Assembly: GCF_000422805.1 (NCBI RefSeq)
Contig: NZ_KE383923.1
Coordinates: forward strand, 673,970 to 737,969
DNA length: 64,000 nucleotides
Direction of reading: 5' to 3'
DNA from: Nocardioides halotolerans DSM 19273
GTDB taxonomy: Bacteria > Actinomycetota > Actinomycetes > Propionibacteriales > Nocardioidaceae
Positions 17,031-25,151 of the stretch are shown here, in pieces. The position numbers and the translations under genes are program-made. The notes under the pieces were generated by a model. That model was not told where the DNA came from, ran no database searches, and saw only the letters and a list, made by a program, of their open reading frames with translations. Every line of letters starts with the position of its first letter. The first letter of the stretch is position 1.

Positions 17031-17450
17031 AGATGCTCCTGAGGTGATGGCCACCCGGGGGTTGATGACCAGCACGCGACGTAACCACGTCCCCAGAGGT
17101 GACTGCGGCCGACGCCCCCCACATCTGGGCATTACCGCGGGGTCGGTGGCGATTCTTACCTGATGTGGGGGATGCACTCGGGCTGTCGCGTGATAACGGT
17201 CGCGGGCGCCGTCGGCCGGGGCCGAGCCCGGTCTCGAAGCGCAGGATGCAGACCCGATGGCCCTCAGGAGGTGGGCGAGCCCGCTCCGCCCCGGCGGCGT
17301 ACCCAATATCGGCCATAGCCTCGCCAAAGCCGCGATGCGCGTTGACGCCACCCGTGTAGTGGGTGCTGGAGCGGACGGCCGTGGCGTTGGGGGATGACCA
17401 CGGCGTCCGCTCCGCCACATCGGGAGACCTGTGGGGAAGGGGACGTGCGG
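17031..17450. promoter_or_regulatory. 420-bp divergent intergenic region with paired operator copies (site d)
   Basis: This separates the minus-strand DUF4082 gene from the plus-strand nucleotidyltransferase operon. Two copies of the same motif face opposite ways: GCCCCCCACATCTGGGCAT at 17114-17132 on the plus strand, and ATCCCCCACATCAGGTAAG on the minus strand (17155-17173). The remaining 275 bp before the nucleotidyltransferase start has no gene I can support and no riboswitch I recognise. A further GTTGGGGGATGACC lies at about 17388. Confidence 0.5.
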
Positions 17451-18281
17451 ATGAAGGTCGTGCTGTTCTGCGGCGGGCTCGGGATGCGGATGCGCGCCGA
17501 CAACCAGTCGCTGCCCAAGCCGATGATGCCGATCGGCAGCCGGCCGGTGCTGTGGCACATCATGAGGTACTTCGCGCACTTCGGTCACACCGAGTTCATC
17601 CTCTGCCTCGGCCACGGCGCAGAGGCGGTCAAGGACTACTTCCTCGACTACCGCGAGACCGCGTCCAACGACTTCGTCCTGACCAAGGGCGGCCAGCACG
17701 TCGACATGCTCGGCACCGACATCAGCGACTGGACGATCACCTTCATCGACACCGGCATGGACACCCCGATCGGGGAGCGGCTGCGCCGGGTGCGCCCCTA
17801 CCTCGAGGGTGACGAGTACTTCCTCGCCAACTACGGCGACGTCCTCACCGACGCCCCGATGAACGACCTCATCGACCAGTTCACCGACACCGACGCCGTC
17901 GCACAGTTCATCGCCGTCAAGCCGGGCGACTCCTTCCACGTCGTCGAGGTCGACACCGACGACAAGGTGACCGGCCTGGTGCCCGCCGGCGACCTGCCGT
18001 TCCGCATCAACGGCGGCTACTTCGTCCTGCGCCAGGGCATCTTCGACTACCTCGACGAGGGCGACGACCTCGTGATGGACGGCTGCGTCAAGGCGGCCAA
18101 GGAGGGGCGGACCCGCGCCGTCGCCTACGACGGGTTCTGGGCGCCGATGGACACCCTGAAGGAGCGCAGCCACCTCGAGGACCTCTACCGCCGCGGCTGC
18201 AGCCCGTGGGCGCTGTGGCGGGACCGGCCGAACCCCGGTGGCGCACCGATCGTGCCCGTCGACATGCCCAGCATCGCCTGA
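17451..18281 (+). CDS. Sugar-1-phosphate nucleotidyltransferase, glucose-1-phosphate cytidylyltransferase (RfbF)-like
   Basis: A 276-residue nucleotidyltransferase that should activate a hexose-1-phosphate to an NDP-sugar. The N-terminus MKVVLFCGGLGMRMR is the pyrophosphorylase signature, with Met where most relatives have Thr or Ser. LPKPMMPIGSRPVLWHIMRYFAHFGHTEFILCLGH and the later IDTGMDTPIGERLRRVR are typical of the RfbF (CDP-glucose) branch rather than RmlA. NGGYFVLRQGIFDYL and FWAPMDTLKER complete the family pattern. ATG 17451 was preferred over the frame start at 17394 because homology begins there and GGGGAAGGGGA lies just upstream. It heads a plus-strand run with a glycosyltransferase and an asparagine-synthetase-like gene. 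The C-methyltransferase and 3,5-epimerase genes at 42-45 kb could use its product. Confidence 0.82.
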   Translation: MKVVLFCGGLGMRMRADNQSLPKPMMPIGSRPVLWHIMRYFAHFGHTEFILCLGHGAEAVKDYFLDYRETASNDFVLTKGGQHVDMLGTDISDWTITFIDTGMDTPIGERLRRVRPYLEGDEYFLANYGDVLTDAPMNDLIDQFTDTDAVAQFIAVKPGDSFHVVEVDTDDKVTGLVPAGDLPFRINGGYFVLRQGIFDYLDEGDDLVMDGCVKAAKEGRTRAVAYDGFWAPMDTLKERSHLEDLYRRGCSPWALWRDRPNPGGAPIVPVDMPSIA

Positions 18282-18308
18282 GGGCCCGACGGCGCCGGGC
18301 GGGGTGAG

Positions 18309-19178
18309 ATGGACCGATACACAGCGAGCGTGGTGATCCCCGCCCACAACGAAGAGGCCGTGCTCGCGCGCGGCCTGACCACGCTCCTCGACGGCGCCGG
18401 GGCCGACGAGCTCGAGGTGATCGTGGTGGCCAACGCGTGCGTCGACGGCACCGCCCGCGTGGCCCGTGAGCACGGGGTCCGCGTGATCGAGACCCCGGTG
18501 CCGGGCAAGGCGCACGCGCTGCGACTCGGCGACGAGGTGGCGTCGACGTTCCCCCGGCTGTACGCCGACGCCGACGTCGACCTGACCGCCGACGCCGTCC
18601 GCGTCCTGGTGAGCACCGTGGCCCGGCCCGGGGTGCTGGCCACCTCGCCGGCGCCGCGCTACGACCTCTCCGCGGTGCGCGGTCCCGCGCGCCGCCTGCA
18701 CAAGGTGCACGACCTCCTGATGGCAGACCGCCGCGGGCTGGCAGGGGCCGGCGTCTACTGCCTCAACGAGGCCGGTCACGCGCGGGTGGCGCCGTTCCCG
18801 GACGTGATCTCCGACGACGGCTTCGTGCACCGGAGCTTCGCCCCCGGCGAGCGTGTGGTCTCGACCGGCGCCGTGAGCGTGGTGCGGCCGACGACGACGT
18901 TCGCTGCCAGCCTGCGCCGCCGCCTGCGCGTCCGCCAGGGCAACCAGCAGCTCGACGCCCTCGGCCTGCCGCGCAGCGAGGGCCGCCTCGGGCTCGGCTC
19001 GTTGGTGGTGCTCCTCCGCACGCGCAGGATCGGCGCCGTCGACGCGAGCTGCTACCTCGCCCTCGTGGGCGCCGAGCGCGTGCAGGTCTGGTGGCGCAGG
19101 GTCCGCCGGGCCGAGGTGTCGTGGGGCACCGACGGGTCGAGCAGGCAGGCCATGGCGACCGCGTCCGGGCGCGGCTGA
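18309..19178 (+). CDS. Family 2 glycosyltransferase
   Basis: A 289-residue GT-A enzyme. TASVVIPAHNEEAVLARGL at the N-terminus is the nucleotide-binding strand of GT2. VIVVANACVDGTARVAREHGVRVIETPVPGKAHAL gives the usual second motif, and LYADADVDLTADAV supplies the metal-binding DxD. No transmembrane helix is obvious, so it is probably a peripheral enzyme acting at the cytosolic face of the membrane. It lies 27 bp after the nucleotidyltransferase and 14 bp before the asparagine-synthetase-like gene, consistent with one operon. Donor and acceptor are unknown. Confidence 0.85.
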   Translation: MDRYTASVVIPAHNEEAVLARGLTTLLDGAGADELEVIVVANACVDGTARVAREHGVRVIETPVPGKAHALRLGDEVASTFPRLYADADVDLTADAVRVLVSTVARPGVLATSPAPRYDLSAVRGPARRLHKVHDLLMADRRGLAGAGVYCLNEAGHARVAPFPDVISDDGFVHRSFAPGERVVSTGAVSVVRPTTTFAASLRRRLRVRQGNQQLDALGLPRSEGRLGLGSLVVLLRTRRIGAVDASCYLALVGAERVQVWWRRVRRAEVSWGTDGSSRQAMATASGRG

Positions 19179-19192
19179 GCGGAGGGCTTCGC

Positions 19193-20866
19193 ATGGACAC
19201 TCAGCTCGTCGACCGCCGCGGCTTCACGGTCCGGTCCGGCACCGGCGAGACCGCGACGTGGGGACCTCCCGACGGCCCGGGCGACCACGAGGCACGGGTG
19301 TTGTGCGCCTCGGTCCGCCGGCACGAGCACGACCTGTCGCTGGAGGACGTACGCCGGCTCCTGCTCACCGACCCGTCCGCGCTGGCCGAGGTCCTTCCGA
19401 CGTTCGCCGCCGCCGTCCCCCTGCCGTCGGGCGGCACGAGCGTGGCGACGGACCACCTCGGCTTCCGACACGTGTTCCACGCGCAGCGCGACGGCGCGGG
19501 GATCGTCTCGACGTCGAGCCGGGCGTGCGCCGAGCACCTGGGCTCCGGCCTCGACCGCGAGGCGGTCGCGGTGCAGAGCCAGCTCGGGTGGCAGCTGGGC
19601 CAGCGCACGTTGTTCGAGGGGGTGACCAAGCTCGGACCCAGCCGGGTCGCCACGCTCGAGGACGGCAACGTCACCATCTCGTCCTACCGGGGTTGCGACG
19701 CGGCGCGACCGGTCGACCTGGTCCACGCCGTCCAGGTGGCCGCCGGCGTGCTGCGGACCCATCTGACGGCCTACCTCGAGGACCACCCCGACGCCGGCCT
19801 GCAGCTGACCGGCGGGCAGGACTCGCGCCTGCTCCTCAGCGCCATCCCGCGGTCACGGCGGCGGGGGCTGCGGGTGGTCACGCTCGGGCGGGCCGGCGAC
19901 CCCGACGTCGACATCGCCGCCGCGCTCGCGAGGCGCTTCGGGATGCAGCACGAGATCCTCTCGCTCTCCGGGCTCGACGAGCTCGACCCGGCCCGGGCGT
20001 ACGCGCTGTGCCTGGAGGCCGCCCACCGGCTCGACTACTCGGCCGACCCGCTCGCCCACGCGGCACTGGCCGTCGCCGAGTCGCGGTCCGAACCCGGACC
20101 CCGCATCTCGGGTCTGGGCGGCGAGGTCGCCCGGGGGTTCTACTACCTCGGCCTGCCGACCGCGGCTCCGGTGTCTGCCAGGCGTGCCGAGCGGCTCGCG
20201 CACTGGCGGATGTTCGTCAACGAGTCCGTCCCCGTCGAGGCGCTCGACCCCGCCTTCGGGCGGTGGGCCCGCGAGTTCGCCACCCAGGAGGTGGTCCGAG
20301 TGCTCAGCGAGACCGGGCGTCCGTGGATGGCCGCCACGGACGACCTCTACCTGCACCACCGGATGCAGCGGTGGGCCGGCGTGACCGAGACCGCGTGCAG
20401 CCTCGACCGCGAGATCGTCAACCCGATGCTCGACGACCGCTTCATCTCGGTCGCGACCGCGCTGCACCCGCTCGACAAGCGCAGCTCGCAGTTCCTGAGC
20501 CGGCTGCAGCTCGAGCTCGACGCCGAGCTGGGCTCGCTCCCCCTGGACGGTCGGCCGGCGCCGGAGGCCTACGCGCAGCGCTCGGTCGGCAACTCCACCC
20601 TGCAGACGGCGGCCACCCTGAGGAAGGCGCGCAGCAAGGCGCTCCAGCGGCTCCGCCGCGAGACCCGGCCGCCCGCCGGTGGCGAGGTCCTCGCTGCGAA
20701 GGTCGTCGCGCACTGGCGCGAGGACCCCGCAGCGCTGACCCCGCTCGAGGGGCTCGGCGTGCTCAGCAGGGAGTGGCTCGACGCGCTGGTCACCGGTGGG
20801 GGCACGCCACCCTCCAGCGCGGTCGCGCTCGCGATCAACCTCGTGGCCGCGCTCGACCGGGGCTGA
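19193..20866 (+). CDS. Asparagine-synthetase-like ATP-dependent amidotransferase/ligase of the EPS locus
   Basis: A 557-residue AsnB-family protein. The ATP-pyrophosphatase loop GLQLTGGQDSRLLLSA sits near residues 202-217 and SGLGGEVARGFYY marks the second nucleotide-contact segment. Residue 2 is Asp rather than the nucleophilic Cys of glutamine-using AsnB, so the N-terminal domain is probably not an active glutaminase. It may use ammonia or an amine as nucleophile. It is distinct from the shorter lasso cyclase at 35890. ATG 19193 was chosen over the frame start because GGAGGG lies 8 nt upstream. Likely role (inference): amide or amine ligation onto an EPS sugar acid. It could instead be an orphan RiPP-type cyclase, but no precursor lies nearby. 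Confidence 0.65.
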   Translation: MDTQLVDRRGFTVRSGTGETATWGPPDGPGDHEARVLCASVRRHEHDLSLEDVRRLLLTDPSALAEVLPTFAAAVPLPSGGTSVATDHLGFRHVFHAQRDGAGIVSTSSRACAEHLGSGLDREAVAVQSQLGWQLGQRTLFEGVTKLGPSRVATLEDGNVTISSYRGCDAARPVDLVHAVQVAAGVLRTHLTAYLEDHPDAGLQLTGGQDSRLLLSAIPRSRRRGLRVVTLGRAGDPDVDIAAALARRFGMQHEILSLSGLDELDPARAYALCLEAAHRLDYSADPLAHAALAVAESRSEPGPRISGLGGEVARGFYYLGLPTAAPVSARRAERLAHWRMFVNESVPVEALDPAFGRWAREFATQEVVRVLSETGRPWMAATDDLYLHHRMQRWAGVTETACSLDREIVNPMLDDRFISVATALHPLDKRSSQFLSRLQLELDAELGSLPLDGRPAPEAYAQRSVGNSTLQTAATLRKARSKALQRLRRETRPPAGGEVLAAKVVAHWREDPAALTPLEGLGVLSREWLDALVTGGGTPPSSAVALAINLVAALDRG

Positions 20867-20879
20867 GCGACCCGGCACG

Positions 20880-21896
20880 TCAGCGCGTCGGCGGGATCTC
20901 CGTGCCGTCGTCGTACCGGTTGTCCTCCCACACGTTGCCGGGCGCGGCGTCGAAGTTCGTCACCGGCCCGTACGCCGCGCACGTCCCGTTGCTACCCCGC
21001 TCGAAGACGTTGTCCCGGTAGACGACGCCGGTCGCGGGGTACTCCATGCCCGCACCGGCGTAGGTGCAGTACGCCGCACCCGGGTTGGCGCCGATGTGGT
21101 TCCCGACCACCACGGCCCCCGTCAGCGGCCCCCACTGCGGCAGCAGGTTGACGGCGCCCGTGCAGCCGCCGTCGTCGGCGTTGACCGGCGCGTCGCAGAC
21201 GATCGTGTTGCCCACGATCTCCACGCAGGCGCCACCGGTGCCGAGGCAGGGCACCTGGCTGCCCAGGTGCATCACGCCGCCGAGGTGCACGTCGCCCGAC
21301 GGTGGCCGCCACTGGTCGTGGACCCACGAGTCCCGGAGCACGCACCAGCCCGAGTGCTCCTGGCACTCGAGCCCGTTGTGGCCGCCGTGGACGTCCGAGC
21401 GCACGACCGTCACGTTGCCGTTGGAGATGGCGGGCAGGTCCTCACTGCCGCCGTCGACCTCGGAGTCGGTGAGCGTCAGCGACCACGACCGGTCGACGTC
21501 GGTGTCGACGACGACCCGGCGCATCGAGCTCGCGAGGATCGTGACCTCGGGTGCCTGGACCAGGAGCGCGGGACAGCTGATCCGCCTCGCCTCGATGACC
21601 GCTCCGGGCTCGGTGACGGTGCACGGGCCGGTGTACGGCGTGAGGGTGGTGCCCTCGGGGACGCCGGTGTTGCCCGGGCCGGGTCGCCCGGCCGGAGCCG
21701 GCCGGCCGGTGCCGTCGGCCGTCGGACGGGCGAGGGCCGGCGCGGCGGGCACGGCGGGCGCGTCGTCGCGCGGACGTTGCGCCGAGGCGCGATCGAGGGG
21801 TGGGACCGAGCCCCGCAGGGCGAGCGCCGCCACGGCCGGCCCCACGACCAGCCCCCCGACCAGCGCCACGACGGCCAGGCTGCTGCGGCGGCGCAT
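20880..21896 (-). CDS. Secreted right-handed beta-helix protein
   Basis: A 338-residue exported protein. MRRRSSLAVVALVGGLVVGPAVA is a clear N-terminal signal segment; a Pro/Ala-rich linker follows to about residue 85. The remainder is a parallel beta-helix with GNTGVPEGTTLTPYTGPCT, LRDSWVHDQW, VEIVGNTIVCDAP, VVYRDNVFERGSNG and the ending NRYDDGTEI, paralogous to the C-terminal half of the DUF4082 protein at 15279. Cysteines are numerous, suggesting disulfides outside the cell. ATG 21896 shares one base with the stop of the ligase gene (TGATG), making it the last gene of the wzz-wzz-ligase operon. A role in trimming, modifying or binding the polymer is likely but unproven. Confidence 0.78.
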   Translation of the reverse strand: MRRRSSLAVVALVGGLVVGPAVAALALRGSVPPLDRASAQRPRDDAPAVPAAPALARPTADGTGRPAPAGRPGPGNTGVPEGTTLTPYTGPCTVTEPGAVIEARRISCPALLVQAPEVTILASSMRRVVVDTDVDRSWSLTLTDSEVDGGSEDLPAISNGNVTVVRSDVHGGHNGLECQEHSGWCVLRDSWVHDQWRPPSGDVHLGGVMHLGSQVPCLGTGGACVEIVGNTIVCDAPVNADDGGCTGAVNLLPQWGPLTGAVVVGNHIGANPGAAYCTYAGAGMEYPATGVVYRDNVFERGSNGTCAAYGPVTNFDAAPGNVWEDNRYDDGTEIPPTR

Positions 21897-23260
21897 CACA
21901 CGAGGGCGTGCGGGTCGGCCGGCTCGCCGACCGCCTCTGCCTTGGCCACCCTCAGCAGTGCGCCCGCGATCCCCGCCAGGAGGAACGCCGTCGCCGACAC
22001 GGTGGGGAAGGCGAGGAAGTCGAACGTGGCGAACGACGGGAAGACCACCGAGAGCGAGGCGGCGAGAGCGAGGGCCAGGTCCCGGTCGTGGGTCCCCGCC
22101 GCCGGGCCGCGCGACCAGAGGAACCGCACCCGGACCGCGGCGTAGAGGCCGGCGACGAAGATGCCGACGAAGGCGACCAGCCCGAGGAGGCCGCTCTCGA
22201 CGAGGGTCAGCAGGTACTGGTTGTCGAAGATCTCGTGCTTCGGCGCGTACCAGGTGCCCGTCCCCCGGCCGAGCCAGAAGTGCTGCGCGATCAGCTGGCG
22301 GGCGGTGTCGTAGTCGTGGAGCCGCCACTGCACGCTGCTGTCCTGGCCGGCGTCCTGGAACAGCGTGCGGAAGGTGTTGAGGAGCCCCGGCGCCATGATC
22401 CCGATCGCCGCGACGAACCCGACCCCCGTCGCGATCATCCAGAGCCGGCGACGGGCCGGCCACCCCAGGAACAGCACGAACGTCGCGGCGGCCACGCCGA
22501 TGATGGCCGAACGGGACACCGAGAACATCAGGCCGGTGGCCAGCAGCCCGACGCAGGCCGCCCACGGAGCGACCCGGCGGGCCTCGCGCCTGGCGTGGAG
22601 GGTCGCGTGGATCGCCAGCGGCAGGATCATCGAGCACAGGACGCCGAACTCCAGCGGGTTCGACGTCGTCCCGGCCGCGCGGGTCAGGCCGTTGCGGGCG
22701 CCCACGGAGTTGGTCTGCTCCCAGAAGTGCAGCCCCGGGAGCCGCAGGTACGGCGTGACGTCGAAGCCGGCGAGGTACTGCAGGATGCCGAACACGGCGA
22801 CGAGCGTCGCGCAGACGACGGCCACCCGGAGGAGGAAGTACAGCCGGCCCAGGCTCCGGATGCCGTCGACCGCCGCGACGCCCACGAGGATCAGCGCGAA
22901 GACCCGGACCAGGGTGGTGTCTGCCAGCTCGCGCTCGTCGGGGTCGAGGTAGCTCATGGCGGAGCTGGCGTACGACGCCACGAGCACCACGACGTAGGCG
23001 AAGAGCATCGTGCGGACCGGGCTGCGGCCCTTCGCCGCTCCGAGCGTCGTGGTCATCTGCGTGCACAGCCACAGCGCACCGAGGAAGAGCGCGACGCCCG
23101 ACGCGGGCGAGAGGGACAGGGGGAGGTAGTTGAGGACGAGCCGTGACGGCAGCACGAACTGGAGCGCGACGAAGAGCGCGAGGATCGTCGTCGCATCGGC
23201 GGGCCGGGGTCCCGGCCGCGTCCTCCCGCCTCCCTCGACGCGCGCGTCGAGGACGGTCAC
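21896..23260 (-). CDS. O-antigen ligase/Wzy-like polysaccharide polymerase
   Basis: A 454-residue polytopic membrane protein with about 11-12 predicted helices. A large extracytoplasmic loop carries the Wzy_C-type segment (DYDTARQLIAQHFWLGRGTGTWYAP followed by DNQYLLTLVESGLLGL), matching the O-antigen ligase/polymerase family (PF04932). In a Wzx/Wzy EPS pathway it polymerises flipped repeat units at the periplasmic or outer face of the membrane. It overlaps the upstream Wzz-like gene by 4 bp and the beta-helix gene by 1 bp, so all are probably cotranslated. Ligase versus polymerase cannot be separated by sequence alone; the two Wzz partners favour polymerase. Confidence 0.82.
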   Translation of the reverse strand: MTVLDARVEGGGRTRPGPRPADATTILALFVALQFVLPSRLVLNYLPLSLSPASGVALFLGALWLCTQMTTTLGAAKGRSPVRTMLFAYVVVLVASYASSAMSYLDPDERELADTTLVRVFALILVGVAAVDGIRSLGRLYFLLRVAVVCATLVAVFGILQYLAGFDVTPYLRLPGLHFWEQTNSVGARNGLTRAAGTTSNPLEFGVLCSMILPLAIHATLHARREARRVAPWAACVGLLATGLMFSVSRSAIIGVAAATFVLFLGWPARRRLWMIATGVGFVAAIGIMAPGLLNTFRTLFQDAGQDSSVQWRLHDYDTARQLIAQHFWLGRGTGTWYAPKHEIFDNQYLLTLVESGLLGLVAFVGIFVAGLYAAVRVRFLWSRGPAAGTHDRDLALALAASLSVVFPSFATFDFLAFPTVSATAFLLAGIAGALLRVAKAEAVGEPADPHALV

Positions 23261-24048
23261 GGCTCCCCCGGCCTCGCGCCCGCCCGGACCAGGAGTGCCG
23301 GGTCGCGCTGCTCCACGACCGAGGACTCCGCGGCCACGCGGTCACGGACCGTCGCGGCCGCTCCGTCCGCGGCGCCCGCCTGCTGCCTCCGGGCACGACG
23401 GAGCTGCCGGCGCTGTACCAGGTTCTCGAAGCCGTAGACGGCGACCAGTCCCACGAGCGCGGCGAGGGCGCCCACACCCGCCGCCGCCCGCAGCGGGCTG
23501 CCGAGCAGAGGCAGGCCGGCCGTCGGTGCCACGACCACCTCGACCTCGATGTGGGTCGAGGCCGGAGCGTTGACCTCCTTCTGGCGCTGGTCGAGGATCG
23601 CCTGTGCGCTGGCCGCGACCCGGTCCGCCATGTCCTTGGCGTCCTGGGGACTCGGTCCGGTGCCCTTGATGAAGATGAACGGTCCCGACTGCAGCAGCTC
23701 GGGGTTCGAGGTGCCGTTGTTGACCTCGTAGCTCGTGGTGCCGCCGGGATGCACGCCGAGCGCCTCGGCGGTCTCCCGGCTGCGCAGCTGCTGGATGACC
23801 AGCGACGCGGTGAGACCCAGGCTCTGGTCGAAGTTCATCATCGGGTTGGTGACCGAGTCGGTGTGGTCCGGCGACTCGTACTCGGTGCCGCCGTTGAGCG
23901 GGGTGGTCAGCACCAGCACGCCGCCCGACTCGAACTGGATCGGCACCGCCGAGAATGCGAGGAAGGCCAGGAACAGCGTGGCGAAGAACGCGGGCACGGT
24001 GACGTACCAGCGGCGGAACAGGACCACGACGGTCCCCCAGAAGTCCAC
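23257..24048 (-). CDS. Wzz-like chain-length determinant protein (second of two)
   Basis: A 263-residue protein with the Wzz topology: an N-terminal helix (VTVPAFFATLFLAFLAFSAV, about residues 15-35), an extracytoplasmic domain of about 140 residues, then a second helix near residue 190 (AAGVGALAALVGLVAVYGF) and a basic cytosolic tail. No Walker motifs are present, so it is not a BY-kinase fusion. It shares domain plan and segments such as FDQSLGL/NPELL with the neighbouring Wzz-like gene, indicating duplication. Probable role: control of polymer length together with the Wzy-like protein, whose gene it overlaps by 4 bp. Confidence 0.75.
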   Translation of the reverse strand: MDFWGTVVVLFRRWYVTVPAFFATLFLAFLAFSAVPIQFESGGVLVLTTPLNGGTEYESPDHTDSVTNPMMNFDQSLGLTASLVIQQLRSRETAEALGVHPGGTTSYEVNNGTSNPELLQSGPFIFIKGTGPSPQDAKDMADRVAASAQAILDQRQKEVNAPASTHIEVEVVVAPTAGLPLLGSPLRAAAGVGALAALVGLVAVYGFENLVQRRQLRRARRQQAGAADGAAATVRDRVAAESSVVEQRDPALLVRAGARPGEP

Positions 24049-24095
24049 CGTGCCTCACCCGGCCGGGTCGCCGGAGGGCGGACGCGTGCTCGTGG

Positions 24096-25037
24096 TCACC
24101 GGCGCCGAGACCTCCCCGTCACCTTCAGCGGCACGTGGGCCATCACGTGCTCGCTCGTGGACCCGTCCGGGGCCGGCCCGGCCGAGCCGCTCCCACCCGC
24201 CATCGCGTGGACCGTGAACGGTTCCGCGCTGCGGCGGAGCGGAGGCGCGACGATCGTCGGCTCCAGCCCCCTCTCGGGTCCCCGCTCGGAGACCAGTGGG
24301 GCGGCCCGCGAACCCCGGTCCGGTGCATCGGTGGGCGGCGAGAACGTCGGACGCGGTGGCACCGCGGCCGCCGCGGCCGCCGCTGCCCTCGCCTGCTTGC
24401 GAGCCCGTCGCGCGTGTCGCAGGTAGGCGATGCCGAAGCAGAGCAGGAACCCCAGGACGAACGTCACTCCACCCATCCGGATCGGCCTGCTGGCGTCGAC
24501 CTCGGGCGCCGTCGGGGAGACGACGTCGATGAGCGAGACGTAGGTGTTCTCCGGGGCCTTGAGGTCCTTCTGGAACTCGTTCAGCTTCGTGCGGAGCATC
24601 TGCTGGGCGTCGACCACGACCCGGCGTGCCTCGTCCTTGGACACGCTGCGGCCCTCGACGTAGAGGAACGGCCCGTCGAGCCCGAGCAGCTCGGGGTTGG
24701 TGCGGCCGTCGTTGACGACGAGCCGGGTCGCCCCGCCCTTGGCGCCGAGCTCGGCGAGCGCCTCCTTGGTCGTGATCGACTGGATGAGGATGCCCGAGGT
24801 CGTCGACAGGCTCGAGTTGAAGTTGAGGATCGGGTTGGTCAGCTGGGTCGGCTCGTCGGGGTCCAGCGACTGCGAGCCGCCGTACTCTGTCGTCGTCAGC
24901 ACCATCGTCGTGCTCGACACGTAGGTGACCGGGGTCCCCATGAAGGCGAGGGCGCCGAGCGTCAGCGCGACCAGGACGGTGGGGACCATCACCTTCGGGC
25001 GCCGGAGCAGGCCGGCGATCGTGCTCCAGAACTCCAT
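24096..25037 (-). CDS. Wzz-like chain-length determinant protein (first of two)
   Basis: A 313-residue paralogue of the next gene. Helix 1 (VPTVLVALTLGALAFMGTPV) is near residues 18-38, the extracytoplasmic domain runs to about 195, and helix 2 (GGVTFVLGFLLCFGIAYL) is followed by a 100-residue Ala/Arg/Pro-rich cytosolic tail that the second Wzz lacks. NPILNFNSSLSTTSGILIQ and TNPELLGLDGPFLYVEG align with the paralogue. ATG 25037 was chosen because AGAGG lies 5 nt upstream; the 13 extra residues of the longer frame are not conserved. It heads the operon wzz-wzz-ligase-beta-helix. Site e lies 82-99 bp upstream. Confidence 0.75.
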   Translation of the reverse strand: MEFWSTIAGLLRRPKVMVPTVLVALTLGALAFMGTPVTYVSSTTMVLTTTEYGGSQSLDPDEPTQLTNPILNFNSSLSTTSGILIQSITTKEALAELGAKGGATRLVVNDGRTNPELLGLDGPFLYVEGRSVSKDEARRVVVDAQQMLRTKLNEFQKDLKAPENTYVSLIDVVSPTAPEVDASRPIRMGGVTFVLGFLLCFGIAYLRHARRARKQARAAAAAAAAVPPRPTFSPPTDAPDRGSRAAPLVSERGPERGLEPTIVAPPLRRSAEPFTVHAMAGGSGSAGPAPDGSTSEHVMAHVPLKVTGRSRRR

Positions 25038-25118
25038 GCGCCTCTCGTCCCTGTCGTGCCCGTGGCCTCGCAGCACGCTAGGCGGCGGCCCCCCGCACCA
25101 CGTCCCGGCGCGTGCGAC

Positions 25119-25136
25119 GTCCCCTGAATAGGGGAC
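25119..25136 (-). promoter_or_regulatory. Candidate island operator, site e (best palindrome)
   Basis: GTCCCCTGAATAGGGGAC has 7-bp perfect arms around a 4-bp centre. It lies 82-99 bp before the first Wzz-like gene, in the 114-bp gap after the glycosyltransferase gene. It is one of the most symmetric copies of the island motif and the natural reference for defining it. Confidence 0.6.
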
Positions 25137-25151
25137 GACGCGCGATGGGCC

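Noticed and set aside
17170..17450. Cyclic-di-GMP or other riboswitch before the nucleotidyltransferase
   Set aside because: A few short strings (e.g. GCCAAAGCC) resembled parts of known aptamers, but no complete conserved core could be found.
19193..20866. A second lasso or RiPP cluster around the asparagine-synthetase-like gene
   Set aside because: No RRE, B2-like protease or small precursor with a leader motif lies within several kb; neighbours are EPS genes.
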